Below are positions 6,327-14,308 of a DNA stretch of 57,901 bases, one piece after another; position 1 is the first letter of the stretch, and every line of letters starts with the position of its first letter. Location: assembly GCA_034104265.1 (NCBI GenBank), contig JAXEEE010000039.1, positions 1 to 57,901 on the forward strand. The letters are read 5' to 3'. The position numbers were made by a program, and so were the translations under genes. The notes under the pieces are model-generated. The model was not told the DNA's origin, ran no database searches, and saw nothing but the letters and a program-made list of their open reading frames with translations. The DNA comes from UBA11524 sp034104265. Lineage in GTDB: Bacteria > Bacillota > Clostridia > Christensenellales > Aristaeellaceae.

Positions 6327-8759
6327 TTACAGGTACTGGGTCTGATCGTCGGAGGGCTGCCAGGCTACGCTCAGGCCGGCGGCCCGCAGGGTCTGACCGT
6401 CGAAGACGGGCTGCTGGGCCTTGGCGTGGGCAATGAAGTCCTCCATGGTAGCGAATGCCCGGTCGCCGCAGACCACCAGGTAGGCCATGGCGTCCCCGTA
6501 GGCCCGCCACTCGCAGCCGGGGTTCATGCCCTCGTTGAAGGCCTCCAGCGGTGCGGAGCACCAGACGGCGATGTACCCCGTCCCCTTGCGCAGGAAGAAC
6601 CAGCCATCCTCCTGGCGGATCTCATCGAAGCGGCAGTCAGGGCAGTAGAGGTGGGTGTAGTGCAGGGGATGGGCGTCCGGGATGCAGTACACCGCCCCCA
6701 GCACGCCGTGGGCCTGCTTCACCGCGGGCATCACGCCGCTGCCGTGCCAGTAGCCGGGACGCAGATCGCCCCGCTCGGACATGGAGCCGGGATGGTTCAC
6801 GAACACCACCGCCGCGCCGTCCAGCGCCGCGTACCACATATGCTGCTGATAGCCGTAGGTACCGGGCTGGAAGCAGGTGGTGCCGTGGAAGCGCTCGTTG
6901 AAGGACTTGGTGTAGGCGTGGGTGTGCTGATCCGCATCAGGCAGGAGGGTCTCGTTCGTCCAGCGGACGAAGCCCTCGTCCTCCCGGGGAGAGGCCACGG
7001 AGGTCAGGCAGTAGTCGTCGTTCTTCTCCAGGACGATGCGGGCGTTGCCGGTGGTGTAGGTGGTCTCCACGGGAGCATCCATCAGCTGCTTCATGCCCTC
7101 GGGCAGACGATAGCTGCTCCCGGCGTAGAAGCCGATCCACCCCTCGCCGAAGGCATAGGGCCGGGTGGGATCCAGCATGTTCATCAGCGCCATGGCGCCG
7201 GTGGCGAAGGGGTACAGCACGTTGCGGTACACCCGGCCCATGGGGGCCACGATGCCGTCCTTGAAGGTGTGCAGCGCCAGCATGGACAACAGCCTGTCCG
7301 TGACCTTCGCCGCCCGGCGGGACATAGCCTCCGGCGCGAAGTCCACCACGTTCAGGATCGCCGCGAAGGTCACGCACATGTACACCGTGCTGAGGAATTC
7401 CTCGAAGCCGTTCTCCTCCACGTCCGTCAGCCACTGATCCACCAGGCTGCGGCCGTAGTCGGCCAGCTCCCGGCCGGTCATATTCGCCCGGGGGAAGATG
7501 TCCTCCGGGTACATTTCGCCCGCCAGCATGGCGCTGGCGTAAAACATCAGCGCGTGGTTCTCGCTCCAGAAGCACATGCCGTCAAAGCCGTCCATGTCCA
7601 TCCAGTAGCGGTAATTCAGCAGCACCTGCTTCGTGCGCTCCTCCAGCCCCTCGGGGATGCCGTAAAGCTTCAGCCACCGGAGCAGCCCGCACATCATGAA
7701 GTCCGAGCAGTCGATGCGCTTGTCGATGATCTCCAGCGTGTAGGCCAGCAGCTCCCGATCCTCCGCCGTCTCCCGGCCCAGGCGCTTGCGGGCCAGCATG
7801 TTGGCCATGGGGAAGTGAATCCCCTCGCCCCGGGGGCAGCTGCGAACCTCCGCAATCCGCCGGAAGATGGCCTGCAGGTTCTCCTCCACGGTGAGGGTGG
7901 TGTCAGCATACTGGGGCTGGAGCAGCGCCGTCCGCTCGAACCGGCGGGTGAGCTTCACACCTGCAGCCTCAACCGCCAGGGTGGCGTAGGGCTGGCCCTC
8001 GGGCAGGGCGGCCTCCACCGTGCCCTCCGCCAGCAGGTCGGGGGCGGTGGCAACCTCGCTGTCATCCTTGCTGGGCCGGACGAAGGACAGGTGCGTCCGC
8101 TCCTTCACCGGGCGGGGGAAGCGCAGCGCGTCGCCCGTCAGCTGCGTGTCCAGCAGGAAGCGCTCCGCGTCGTGGATGGCCCGGGCGTTCCCGCCGTCGG
8201 GCAGATCCACCGTCACCTCATCCAGGTGATCCTTCAGCTGCAGGGCCACGGTGCTGCGGGTGTCCCGCACGCCCAGGTTGCAGCAGCTTAGGTAGATCAG
8301 GTTCCGGCCTTCCTGCAGGGGGAGGGTCACATCCAGGCGGGTGATGGGCTTGTACACAGGCTTGTCGATCTGGCAGAGCTTTTCGCCGTTCACGTACAGA
8401 TCCACCGCCGCGTAGGACCAAAGCACCGCGGCGACCTCCATATCCCGGGGCGCAACGATGCACATAGCCACGTCGAAGGTAACGCGGCGCATCAGGGAAT
8501 AGAATGCCGAGCAGTCCACAAAGCCGCTGCCGATATCGTCCTGATAGCGCCAGGGCAGGCCCAGGCGGCTCGGCTGGCCCAGGACGGGGGCGCAGGCGGC
8601 GTCCACCGGGGCGTGATCGGCAATCATGGCCCGCAGGCGGGTTTCGTAGCGGATCTGCTGCTTGTCCCGCAGCTCGCTGGTATAGGGCTCCACCTTCGGC
8701 CCGCTGACCATACAGCAGGTCAGGAAGCCCTCACGGTCAACTTTCCACAATCCTTGCAT
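6327..8759 (-). CDS. Uncharacterised carbohydrate-locus protein, possible alpha/alpha-barrel enzyme
   Basis: An 810-residue protein without signal peptide. I do not recognise a named family. The first 230 residues look like a beta-rich domain (DVAMCIVAPRDMEVAAVLW, DLYVNGEKL: a jelly-roll-type ligand-binding pattern). Residues about 330-600 are helical, with ENHALMFYASAMLAGEMYP and a patterned W/Y/F-rich stretch that recalls (alpha/alpha)n-barrel hydrolases and lyases. The C-terminal 200 residues are again beta-rich. The ATG follows GAAAGGAAGG. It is the last gene after a solute-binding protein and two permeases and close to a GH28 gene, so an intracellular role on imported oligosaccharides is inferred. 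It could be a new glycoside hydrolase or polysaccharide lyase family. Confidence 0.7.
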   Translation of the reverse strand: MQGLWKVDREGFLTCCMVSGPKVEPYTSELRDKQQIRYETRLRAMIADHAPVDAACAPVLGQPSRLGLPWRYQDDIGSGFVDCSAFYSLMRRVTFDVAMCIVAPRDMEVAAVLWSYAAVDLYVNGEKLCQIDKPVYKPITRLDVTLPLQEGRNLIYLSCCNLGVRDTRSTVALQLKDHLDEVTVDLPDGGNARAIHDAERFLLDTQLTGDALRFPRPVKERTHLSFVRPSKDDSEVATAPDLLAEGTVEAALPEGQPYATLAVEAAGVKLTRRFERTALLQPQYADTTLTVEENLQAIFRRIAEVRSCPRGEGIHFPMANMLARKRLGRETAEDRELLAYTLEIIDKRIDCSDFMMCGLLRWLKLYGIPEGLEERTKQVLLNYRYWMDMDGFDGMCFWSENHALMFYASAMLAGEMYPEDIFPRANMTGRELADYGRSLVDQWLTDVEENGFEEFLSTVYMCVTFAAILNVVDFAPEAMSRRAAKVTDRLLSMLALHTFKDGIVAPMGRVYRNVLYPFATGAMALMNMLDPTRPYAFGEGWIGFYAGSSYRLPEGMKQLMDAPVETTYTTGNARIVLEKNDDYCLTSVASPREDEGFVRWTNETLLPDADQHTHAYTKSFNERFHGTTCFQPGTYGYQQHMWYAALDGAAVVFVNHPGSMSERGDLRPGYWHGSGVMPAVKQAHGVLGAVYCIPDAHPLHYTHLYCPDCRFDEIRQEDGWFFLRKGTGYIAVWCSAPLEAFNEGMNPGCEWRAYGDAMAYLVVCGDRAFATMEDFIAHAKAQQPVFDGQTLRAAGLSVAWQPSDDQTQYL

Positions 8760-8781
8760 GATGGTACCTTCCTTTCACAGG

Positions 8782-8820
8782 AAGATCGGCAGTCTGCAGA
8801 TATCACAGGCTGCCGATCTT
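8782..8820 (-). promoter_or_regulatory. Intercistronic hairpin between permease and enzyme genes
   Basis: AAGATCGGCAG (8782-8792) pairs perfectly with CTGCCGATCTT (8810-8820). No T-run follows on the minus strand, so it is more likely an mRNA-stabilising or processing hairpin than a terminator. It would let the transporter and enzyme parts of the transcript decay at different rates. Confidence 0.5.
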
Positions 8821-8840
8821 GTATTCATGTGTGATGCAGA

Positions 8841-9707
8841 TTAGCCCTTCACCGCGCCTGCGGTCATGCCGTTCATGAAGAAGCGGCTGAAGCAGCAGTA
8901 CACGATCAGGATGGGCACGATGGAGATGGTCGCACCGGCAAACATGATGTTCCAGGCAGCGGTGCCGTCGCCGGCGTTCTTGAGCATGTTCACGCCCACG
9001 GTCAGGGGACGCAGGGCGTCGTTGGTCATGGTGAAGACCAGGGGCATGATGTACTCGTTCCAGCCGCCGCGGAAGGACAGCAGCGCCACCGTGGCCAGCA
9101 CGGGCTTGAGCAGGGGCAGGATGATCCGCCAGTAGGTCTGGAAGAAGGTGCAGCCGTCAATGGTGGCCGCCTCATCCAGCTCCCTGGGCAGACTGTCGGT
9201 GAAGCCGCGGCACAGGAAGATGTAGGTGGCCTGGCCGCCGCCCACGGAAATCAGGATGACGGAGATCAGGCTCTTGTTCATCTTCAGGCCGACGGCCAGC
9301 TCATACAGCGGGCGCAGGGACACGGAGCCCACGTTGATGAACATGAAGGCGATGAAGATGCTGTACAGGATGCTCTTGAACTTGCTCTTGCGGCGGGAGA
9401 AGACATAGCCTGCCATGGTGGCGTTGATCAGGGAGAGCACCATCACGCCCAGGGAGATGTACAGGCTGTTCATGGTGTAGCGGGCGAAGTTGGCCTGCTT
9501 CCAGGCGTCCACGTAGTTCTGAATGACCCACACCGCGGGGAAGATGTTCGCGCCGCCCACCAGCAGCTCCTTGTTCTCCTTGAAGGAGCCGAACACGACG
9601 TACAGCACGGGGAAGATGGTGATCACCGCGATGAACAGCAGGAAAACCCAGATCAGTGCGCGGGCGATCTTGGTACCGGTAGAACGCACCTCATGCGATT
9701 GTTGCAT
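8841..9707 (-). CDS. CUT1 sugar ABC transporter permease (MalG/LacG type)
   Basis: A 288-residue integral membrane protein with about six hydrophobic segments, the first at residues 15-37. The EAA loop that docks the ATPase is visible near residue 185 (ELDEAATIDGCTFFQTYW, then LPLLKPVL), as in the second permease of carbohydrate-uptake-1 importers. Its start is 13 bases after the stop of the upstream permease, and a GGAGG-type site (AAGGAGGCGAGC on the coding strand) precedes the ATG. Together with the binding protein and the other permease it forms an importer for oligosaccharides, probably those released by the neighbouring GH28 and GH38 enzymes. No ATPase gene is present. Confidence 0.92.
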   Translation of the reverse strand: MQQSHEVRSTGTKIARALIWVFLLFIAVITIFPVLYVVFGSFKENKELLVGGANIFPAVWVIQNYVDAWKQANFARYTMNSLYISLGVMVLSLINATMAGYVFSRRKSKFKSILYSIFIAFMFINVGSVSLRPLYELAVGLKMNKSLISVILISVGGGQATYIFLCRGFTDSLPRELDEAATIDGCTFFQTYWRIILPLLKPVLATVALLSFRGGWNEYIMPLVFTMTNDALRPLTVGVNMLKNAGDGTAAWNIMFAGATISIVPILIVYCCFSRFFMNGMTAGAVKG

Positions 9708-9720
9708 CTTGCTCGCCTCC

Positions 9721-10668
9721 TTACATCACGTTGTCCAGCTTGCGGGACACGAGGTTGTAGATAATCGTCACAATACCCACAATCAACGCAGCCACCACGG
9801 ACAGCAGCGCGCCGTAGCCGATCTGCGCCTGGGAGCCTGCAGCGCTGCCGAAGATCAGGTTGTAGATGTACAGGAACATGACCATGGAGCGGTTGCCGGG
9901 GCCGCCCTGGGTCAGCACCATGATGGCCTCATAGTCCTTGAAGGCGCCGGTGATGGCCAGCATCAGGATGACCTTCAGCACGGGGCTGAGCATGGGCAGG
10001 GTGATGGAGAAGAAGGTGCGCACGCCGCTGGCGCCGTCGATCTTGGCGGACTCGTACACATCCTCGGAGATGCCGTTGATGCCGTTGATGAAGTACAGCA
10101 TGTAGTTGCCGAAGCCGCCCCACACCGCCAGGATCGTCACGGCGACCATGACCATGGCGGGGTCGCCCAGCCAGTTGACGCGGGGGCCCACCTGCAGGCC
10201 CAGCTGACGCAGCACGCCGTTGAGCACGCCGTTCTTGGTGGCGAAGATGAAGGTGAAGATCATGCCGCTGATGGAGGTAGCGATGACCGTGGGCATGAAG
10301 TACACCGCCCGGAACACCGACGCGCCCCGCAGCTTCTGGTTCAGCAGCACGGCCATCAGCAGCGCCATGGGAATGATGAACACCAGCTTGTACAGCGCAT
10401 ACTCGAAGGTGGTGACCACGCTCTTCCAGAAGGTGGTGTCATTCAGCATGCGGGTGATGTTGGCCATGCCGGTGTAGGTGGAGGTGAAGCCGTTATAGTT
10501 GCACAGCACATAACGGAAAATCCACAGGAAGGGATACACCGAGCAGACCAGCAGGAAGAAGGTGGCGGGGATGAGCATCAGGTTGGATGAGATGTTGCCG
10601 CTGCGCCAGGACATGCGGAGTCTTTCACGCACAGACCCCTTGGCGCGAACCGTAGTGAGATTGCTCAT
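9721..10668 (-). CDS. CUT1 sugar ABC transporter permease (MalF/UgpA type)
   Basis: A 315-residue membrane protein; the cytoplasmic N-terminus of about 30 residues is followed by six hydrophobic segments. The EAA motif appears near residue 205 as VYESAKIDGASGVRTFFSIT followed by LPMLSPVL. It forms the transmembrane channel with the downstream permease. The start follows GGGAGGTT. It lies between the binding-protein gene and the second permease on the minus strand; the gap to the binding-protein gene contains a hairpin. Substrate cannot be read from the sequence; context suggests pectin- or mannan-derived oligomers. Confidence 0.92.
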   Translation of the reverse strand: MSNLTTVRAKGSVRERLRMSWRSGNISSNLMLIPATFFLLVCSVYPFLWIFRYVLCNYNGFTSTYTGMANITRMLNDTTFWKSVVTTFEYALYKLVFIIPMALLMAVLLNQKLRGASVFRAVYFMPTVIATSISGMIFTFIFATKNGVLNGVLRQLGLQVGPRVNWLGDPAMVMVAVTILAVWGGFGNYMLYFINGINGISEDVYESAKIDGASGVRTFFSITLPMLSPVLKVILMLAITGAFKDYEAIMVLTQGGPGNRSMVMFLYIYNLIFGSAAGSQAQIGYGALLSVVAALIVGIVTIIYNLVSRKLDNVM

Positions 10669-10736
10669 GATGAACCTCCCTGTTTCGCAGATGTAGCCCC
10701 GGCGGCGCGGTCATGCCCGCAGCCCCCGGGATAAAG

Positions 10737-10764
10737 CGCACGCCCAGATTGCTCCAGGCGTGCG
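10737..10764 (-). terminator. Hairpin between binding-protein and permease genes
   Basis: CGCACGCC (10737-10744) pairs with GGCGTGCG (10757-10764). On the minus strand it follows the binding-protein stop by about 12 bases and is trailed by CTTTAT. It probably causes partial termination or protects the upstream mRNA, giving more binding protein than permease. Confidence 0.5.
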
Positions 10765-10775
10765 GGGGAAGGGAA

Positions 10776-12116
10776 TTACTTGTCCAGGTAGGTGGCGGTG
10801 CCGGCCGCGGGGTGCAGGGGATCGTAGTCGGCAATCACCAGGCGCTGCAGGGTGCCGGAGGCAATGTCAGCCTCGTAGGCGTCGTTGTAGCGGGTGTTCA
10901 GGTCGTTGATGGCCTCGTCGATGTCCACAAAGCCCATGATGGCGTTCCACAGCACGGTGCGGTAGTTGTCGCCGGTCAGGTTGATGGTGGGCACGGTGGG
11001 ATACACGGATTCATACTCCAGCAGGGAGAAGTCCGCCAGACGGCCGATCTTGCTCTTGTCGATGACGCCGTCCATGTAGGAGGAGATGGGCAGGCAGAAG
11101 CCGTTCTCCAGGTAGCCCTTCTCCACTTCCTCGGACTGGAAGAACTCGATGACCTTCCAGGCCGCGTCGGGGTTCTTGGAGGAGCTCATGATGGCATAGC
11201 CCTTGGAGGGAGTGGTCTGCAGAGCGCCCTTGATCTCGCCGTCCAGAGAAGGCACGGGAGCCACGCCCCACTCAAAGTCGGTGATGGGCAGCTGGCTGGT
11301 GAACACGCCGGCTTCCTGGGAAGCGTTGCCCCACAGGGCGAACTCGCCGTTGGCGAACAGAGCGCGCATGTTGTCAACGCCCTGCTGGTCGGGATAGGCC
11401 CACTTCACCAGCTCGCGGCCCTTCTCCAGGATCGGCTTGTAGCCGGAGAAGTCGAACTTGCCGTTGACATAGTCATAGTAGAAGATGCCGGAGACCTGGG
11501 CGATCATTTCCAGCTGACGCTCGAAGGGAGAGGAGCTGGTGAAGCCGATGCCGTAGAAGTCGTAGTTGTTGTCCTCGGTGATCTTCTGCGCCATGGCGAT
11601 GTACTCGTCCAGGGTGGCGGGGATCTCAGAGAAGCAGGACTTCTCCAGCAGGGCCTTGTTGTACTCGATGCGCACGCCGGAGCGCATGCCGGTGTACACC
11701 CAGTACAGGTTGCCGTTCATGTAGTTCAGGCCTTCGTAGGCATGCTCATAGGGCTCGTTGACCTTCTGATACTCGGCATTGGCGTCAATGTAGCTGTTCA
11801 GGGGCAGCAGCATGCCGTTGTCAACGAAGTTCTTCAGGGTGATGGACTGGCCGATGATGTCGGGGGCGGTGCCGCCGGAATAGGCCAGGACGATCATGTT
11901 CTCATAATCGTCGGTGATGATCTGCATGGTCAGGTGGATGTTGTCGGTGTTCTCAGCGTTGAACTTCTCCACCATGGCGTTCATGTACTCCATGTCATGG
12001 CGGTCGTTCACCCAGTAGGTGATCTCGATGGGATCCTCAGCCAGCGCGGCGGGGGCGATGCACAGCACCGTCGCCATCATGGCCAGAGACAGGACCAGGG
12101 CCAGGAGCTTCTTCAT
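10776..12116 (-). CDS. Extracellular sugar-binding protein of CUT1 importer
   Basis: A 446-residue binding protein with a signal peptide (MKKLLALVLSLAMM..., cleavage after ALA near residue 26). The mature part has the family-1 solute-binding fold: a DPIEITYWVNDRHDMEYMN start, NIIGQ/ALFANGEFALWGN-type hinge motifs and SSKNPDAAWKVIEFF near residue 320. It captures oligosaccharides outside the cell and delivers them to the two downstream permeases. The start follows GGAGGAAGC. There is no lipobox cysteine in a good position, so anchoring is unclear. Bases 12117-12302 upstream are AT-richer, contain a hairpin around GGAGCGC/GCGCTCC (12150-12172) and a plausible TAAAAT -10, but no convincing -35. 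Confidence 0.92.
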   Translation of the reverse strand: MKKLLALVLSLAMMATVLCIAPAALAEDPIEITYWVNDRHDMEYMNAMVEKFNAENTDNIHLTMQIITDDYENMIVLAYSGGTAPDIIGQSITLKNFVDNGMLLPLNSYIDANAEYQKVNEPYEHAYEGLNYMNGNLYWVYTGMRSGVRIEYNKALLEKSCFSEIPATLDEYIAMAQKITEDNNYDFYGIGFTSSSPFERQLEMIAQVSGIFYYDYVNGKFDFSGYKPILEKGRELVKWAYPDQQGVDNMRALFANGEFALWGNASQEAGVFTSQLPITDFEWGVAPVPSLDGEIKGALQTTPSKGYAIMSSSKNPDAAWKVIEFFQSEEVEKGYLENGFCLPISSYMDGVIDKSKIGRLADFSLLEYESVYPTVPTINLTGDNYRTVLWNAIMGFVDIDEAINDLNTRYNDAYEADIASGTLQRLVIADYDPLHPAAGTATYLDK

Positions 12117-12302
12117 GGATAGCTTCCTCCTTCAGTTTTTCAGCCCGGAGCGCGGATTGCCTTGGCATGCGCTCCGTATCTGGCTCTTATTTTACCATTG
12201 CTGACATGTTTAGAAAACAACCGCTTTTATGGTATATGTAACATTTTCTGTGATATTTTTTGGACAAGCCGGTGGGATCCATCGAAAATGTCCCTCCGGG
12301 GC

Positions 12303-13868
12303 TCAGTTCCGCACATCCTCCAGGGCCACGTCGGGGCGGGTGTTCATGCGCCGGGGCGTGACGGACAGGCCCGTCAGCGTGAGGCCGTCCACGTGCCGGG
12401 CGTACACCCCGCAGGCCGACACATCGCCATAGGCGTTGCTCTCCGGGTAGTCGAAGAGCAGCTCGTCCACCTTCTCCGGCAGGAACAGCTTCTCCTCATT
12501 GTCCCGGTACACCATGGTCATGTTCCGGACGGTGATATCCTCCAGCGCACGGCGGACGGTGATTTCCCCGGGCAGGGCGCTTTCATAGCCGGTGAGGATG
12601 CAGGGCAGCTCGCAGTTGGTCGCCGTTATGTCCTCGATGGTGACATGGCGGATGTGCCCGCCCCAGTAGCGGTCCTCCGCATCCGCGGTGTAGGGCCGCT
12701 TGTAGCGGTTGCGGCGGTTGAGGGCGATGTACAGGGGGCAGACCACCTGGTTCATGCGGATATGGCGGATGGTCACATCCTCCAATACGGTGCCGTCGCA
12801 GCTCTCCAGGCTGATGCCGCTGACGCTGCCGGGGTAGATGTCCGGCAGGAGGAATTCGCAGTCCTCCACCCATACATGACGGATATCGCTGCCGGTTTCC
12901 GTGCCGATCTTGAAGGCGTTCATCACCGTCAGCACCGTACAGCGGCGGACGGTGATATCCTCCATGGCCCTGCCGGAGAAGCCCGGGTTCTTCAGCACAA
13001 TGCCATCGTCCGCGCAGCTGACGAAGCAGTGCTCCACCAGCGCGTGGCTGGTAGCCCCCAGGTCGATGCCGTCGGCGTTGGCCACATGCCGGTTGTCGTT
13101 GATGACCACGTCCCGCACGGTCACATGGTCGCAGCGATCCACGTGCAGCGTCCAGCTCATGGAGGCCTCCAGGATGATGTTCCCGAACACCACTTCCCGG
13201 CTCTCCTGCACCCACACCATGGCCGAGGGCCGGCGCAGGTCGGGCTTGCCCTCGCCGTACTTGTCCTCGCTGTAGCGGATGCGATCCCGGTAGAAGGTGC
13301 GGATGGAGCCCGGCACGGTGTTGATCTCCTTCACCTGATCCCGCCGGGGCAGCATGGTCACCAGGAAGGGCGTGAGCGCAGGCTTCTGCCGGGGCTCGTA
13401 TACATACCACTCGCCGCTGCCGCAGATTCTGCCGCCGCCCGTCACCCGCACGTTCTCCGCATGGTCGATCAGCAGCAGCGCCCCCTGGACGGACTCACCC
13501 TTGCGGTCGTCGGTGTAGGTATCGTCGTGGGTCAGCAGCTGCTCCACGTCCCGGCTGGCTACCAGCGCGCTCCCGTAGGCAATGAACAGCGTGCAGTTCG
13601 AGGGCAGACGCACCGTCCCCGTCACATAGCTGCCGCCCTCCACCAGGATCACGCCGCCTCCCGCCTCCCCGCAGGCCCGGCAGCACGCCGCGATGGCCTC
13701 GGTGTTCAGCAGATCCTTCTGCGGCTTCGCGCCCCAGTCGCGGATGTCAAATATCTTCCCCTCCGGCAGGGGCTGACGGGGGTTGATGTACTCCTCCCAG
13801 GGAATGTCCGGGTAGTAGTCCCCGGGATAAATGTTCCCAAACTCCGGATACGTGGGTTTATCCAGCAT
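12303..13868 (-). CDS. GH28 family glycoside hydrolase (polygalacturonase-like)
   Basis: A 521-residue protein of the right-handed parallel beta-helix type. The N-terminus DIRDWGAKPQKDLLNTEAI is the usual opening of pectate-lyase superfamily and GH28 proteins. The catalytic region shows NADGIDLG near residue 265 and SCADDGIVLK near residue 285, matching the NxD and DD aspartates of GH28; RxK-type binding appears less clear. The family hydrolyses galacturonide or rhamnogalacturonan backbones. There is no signal peptide, so it probably acts on imported fragments. The start is set at 13868 because GGAGTG precedes that ATG; the longer frame enters a repeat. It lies upstream of the CUT1 importer on the same strand. 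Confidence 0.88.
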   Translation of the reverse strand: MLDKPTYPEFGNIYPGDYYPDIPWEEYINPRQPLPEGKIFDIRDWGAKPQKDLLNTEAIAACCRACGEAGGGVILVEGGSYVTGTVRLPSNCTLFIAYGSALVASRDVEQLLTHDDTYTDDRKGESVQGALLLIDHAENVRVTGGGRICGSGEWYVYEPRQKPALTPFLVTMLPRRDQVKEINTVPGSIRTFYRDRIRYSEDKYGEGKPDLRRPSAMVWVQESREVVFGNIILEASMSWTLHVDRCDHVTVRDVVINDNRHVANADGIDLGATSHALVEHCFVSCADDGIVLKNPGFSGRAMEDITVRRCTVLTVMNAFKIGTETGSDIRHVWVEDCEFLLPDIYPGSVSGISLESCDGTVLEDVTIRHIRMNQVVCPLYIALNRRNRYKRPYTADAEDRYWGGHIRHVTIEDITATNCELPCILTGYESALPGEITVRRALEDITVRNMTMVYRDNEEKLFLPEKVDELLFDYPESNAYGDVSACGVYARHVDGLTLTGLSVTPRRMNTRPDVALEDVRN

Positions 13869-13891
13869 GTTGTGCACTCCTCTCACGGGAT

Positions 13892-14115
13892 CGCGCCAGC
13901 GGAAAAGGGTCAAGGGGCGCAGATTCGCGCAACCCAAAGCAATCGCGCCAGCGGAAAAGGGTCAAGGGGCGATGCCCCTTGCGCGGGTGCAGGGGCGGCG
14001 TCAGCCCCTGCGCAGGTCTGGGCGGCAGCCCAGGCGCAACAAAAAGAACAATCAAAACATGGAAGAAAAACAGCGAGTTTCCGAGCAGACGCCGAAGGCC
14101 GTCCGCGTTGGAAAC
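13892..14115 (+). repeat. Four-hairpin structured element (family P), copy 3
   Basis: The lead GCGCCAGCGGAAAAGGGTCA occurs twice (about 13893 and 13944). The hairpins are AAGGGGC/GCCCCTT (13964-13980), the GCAGGGGC stem, CTGGGC/GCCCAG (14018-14033) and GTTTCC/GGAAAC (14077-14082 / 14110-14115). Compared with copy 1, the first and third stems differ by paired substitutions. It lies just upstream of the GH28 start, antisense to that gene. Confidence 0.85.
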
Positions 14116-14142
14116 GGCAGGTTGAGCCAATCCGCAAGGGAT

Positions 14143-14237
14143 CGACCTCATCCGCCGCCTGCGGGCGACACCTTCCCCAGAGGGGAAGGCAAGGGCTGTC
14201 CTTTTGCTTCGCCCGGCCACCTTCCCCAGAGGGGAAG
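14143..14237 (+). repeat. Two CACCTTCCCC-type repeats (family F)
   Basis: Two copies of the CACCTTCCCC-AGA-GGGGAAG hairpin (about 14169-14189 and 14218-14238), the first preceded by CGACCTCATCCG. They follow family P copy 3 in the same order as at 4.8 kb and 45.5 kb. They occupy the gap between the GH38 and GH28 genes. Confidence 0.8.
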
Positions 14238-14308
14238 TCTCCATGCCCCGCCGCTTCTGCGAAAAAAGCCCTCTGCGGGAAACCGCAAAGGGCCGGGTAT
14301 CATGGTTG

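Noticed and set aside
6087..8291. Plus-strand open frame of 734 codons
   Set aside because: Antisense to the 810-residue protein, no ribosome site, no recognisable domain.
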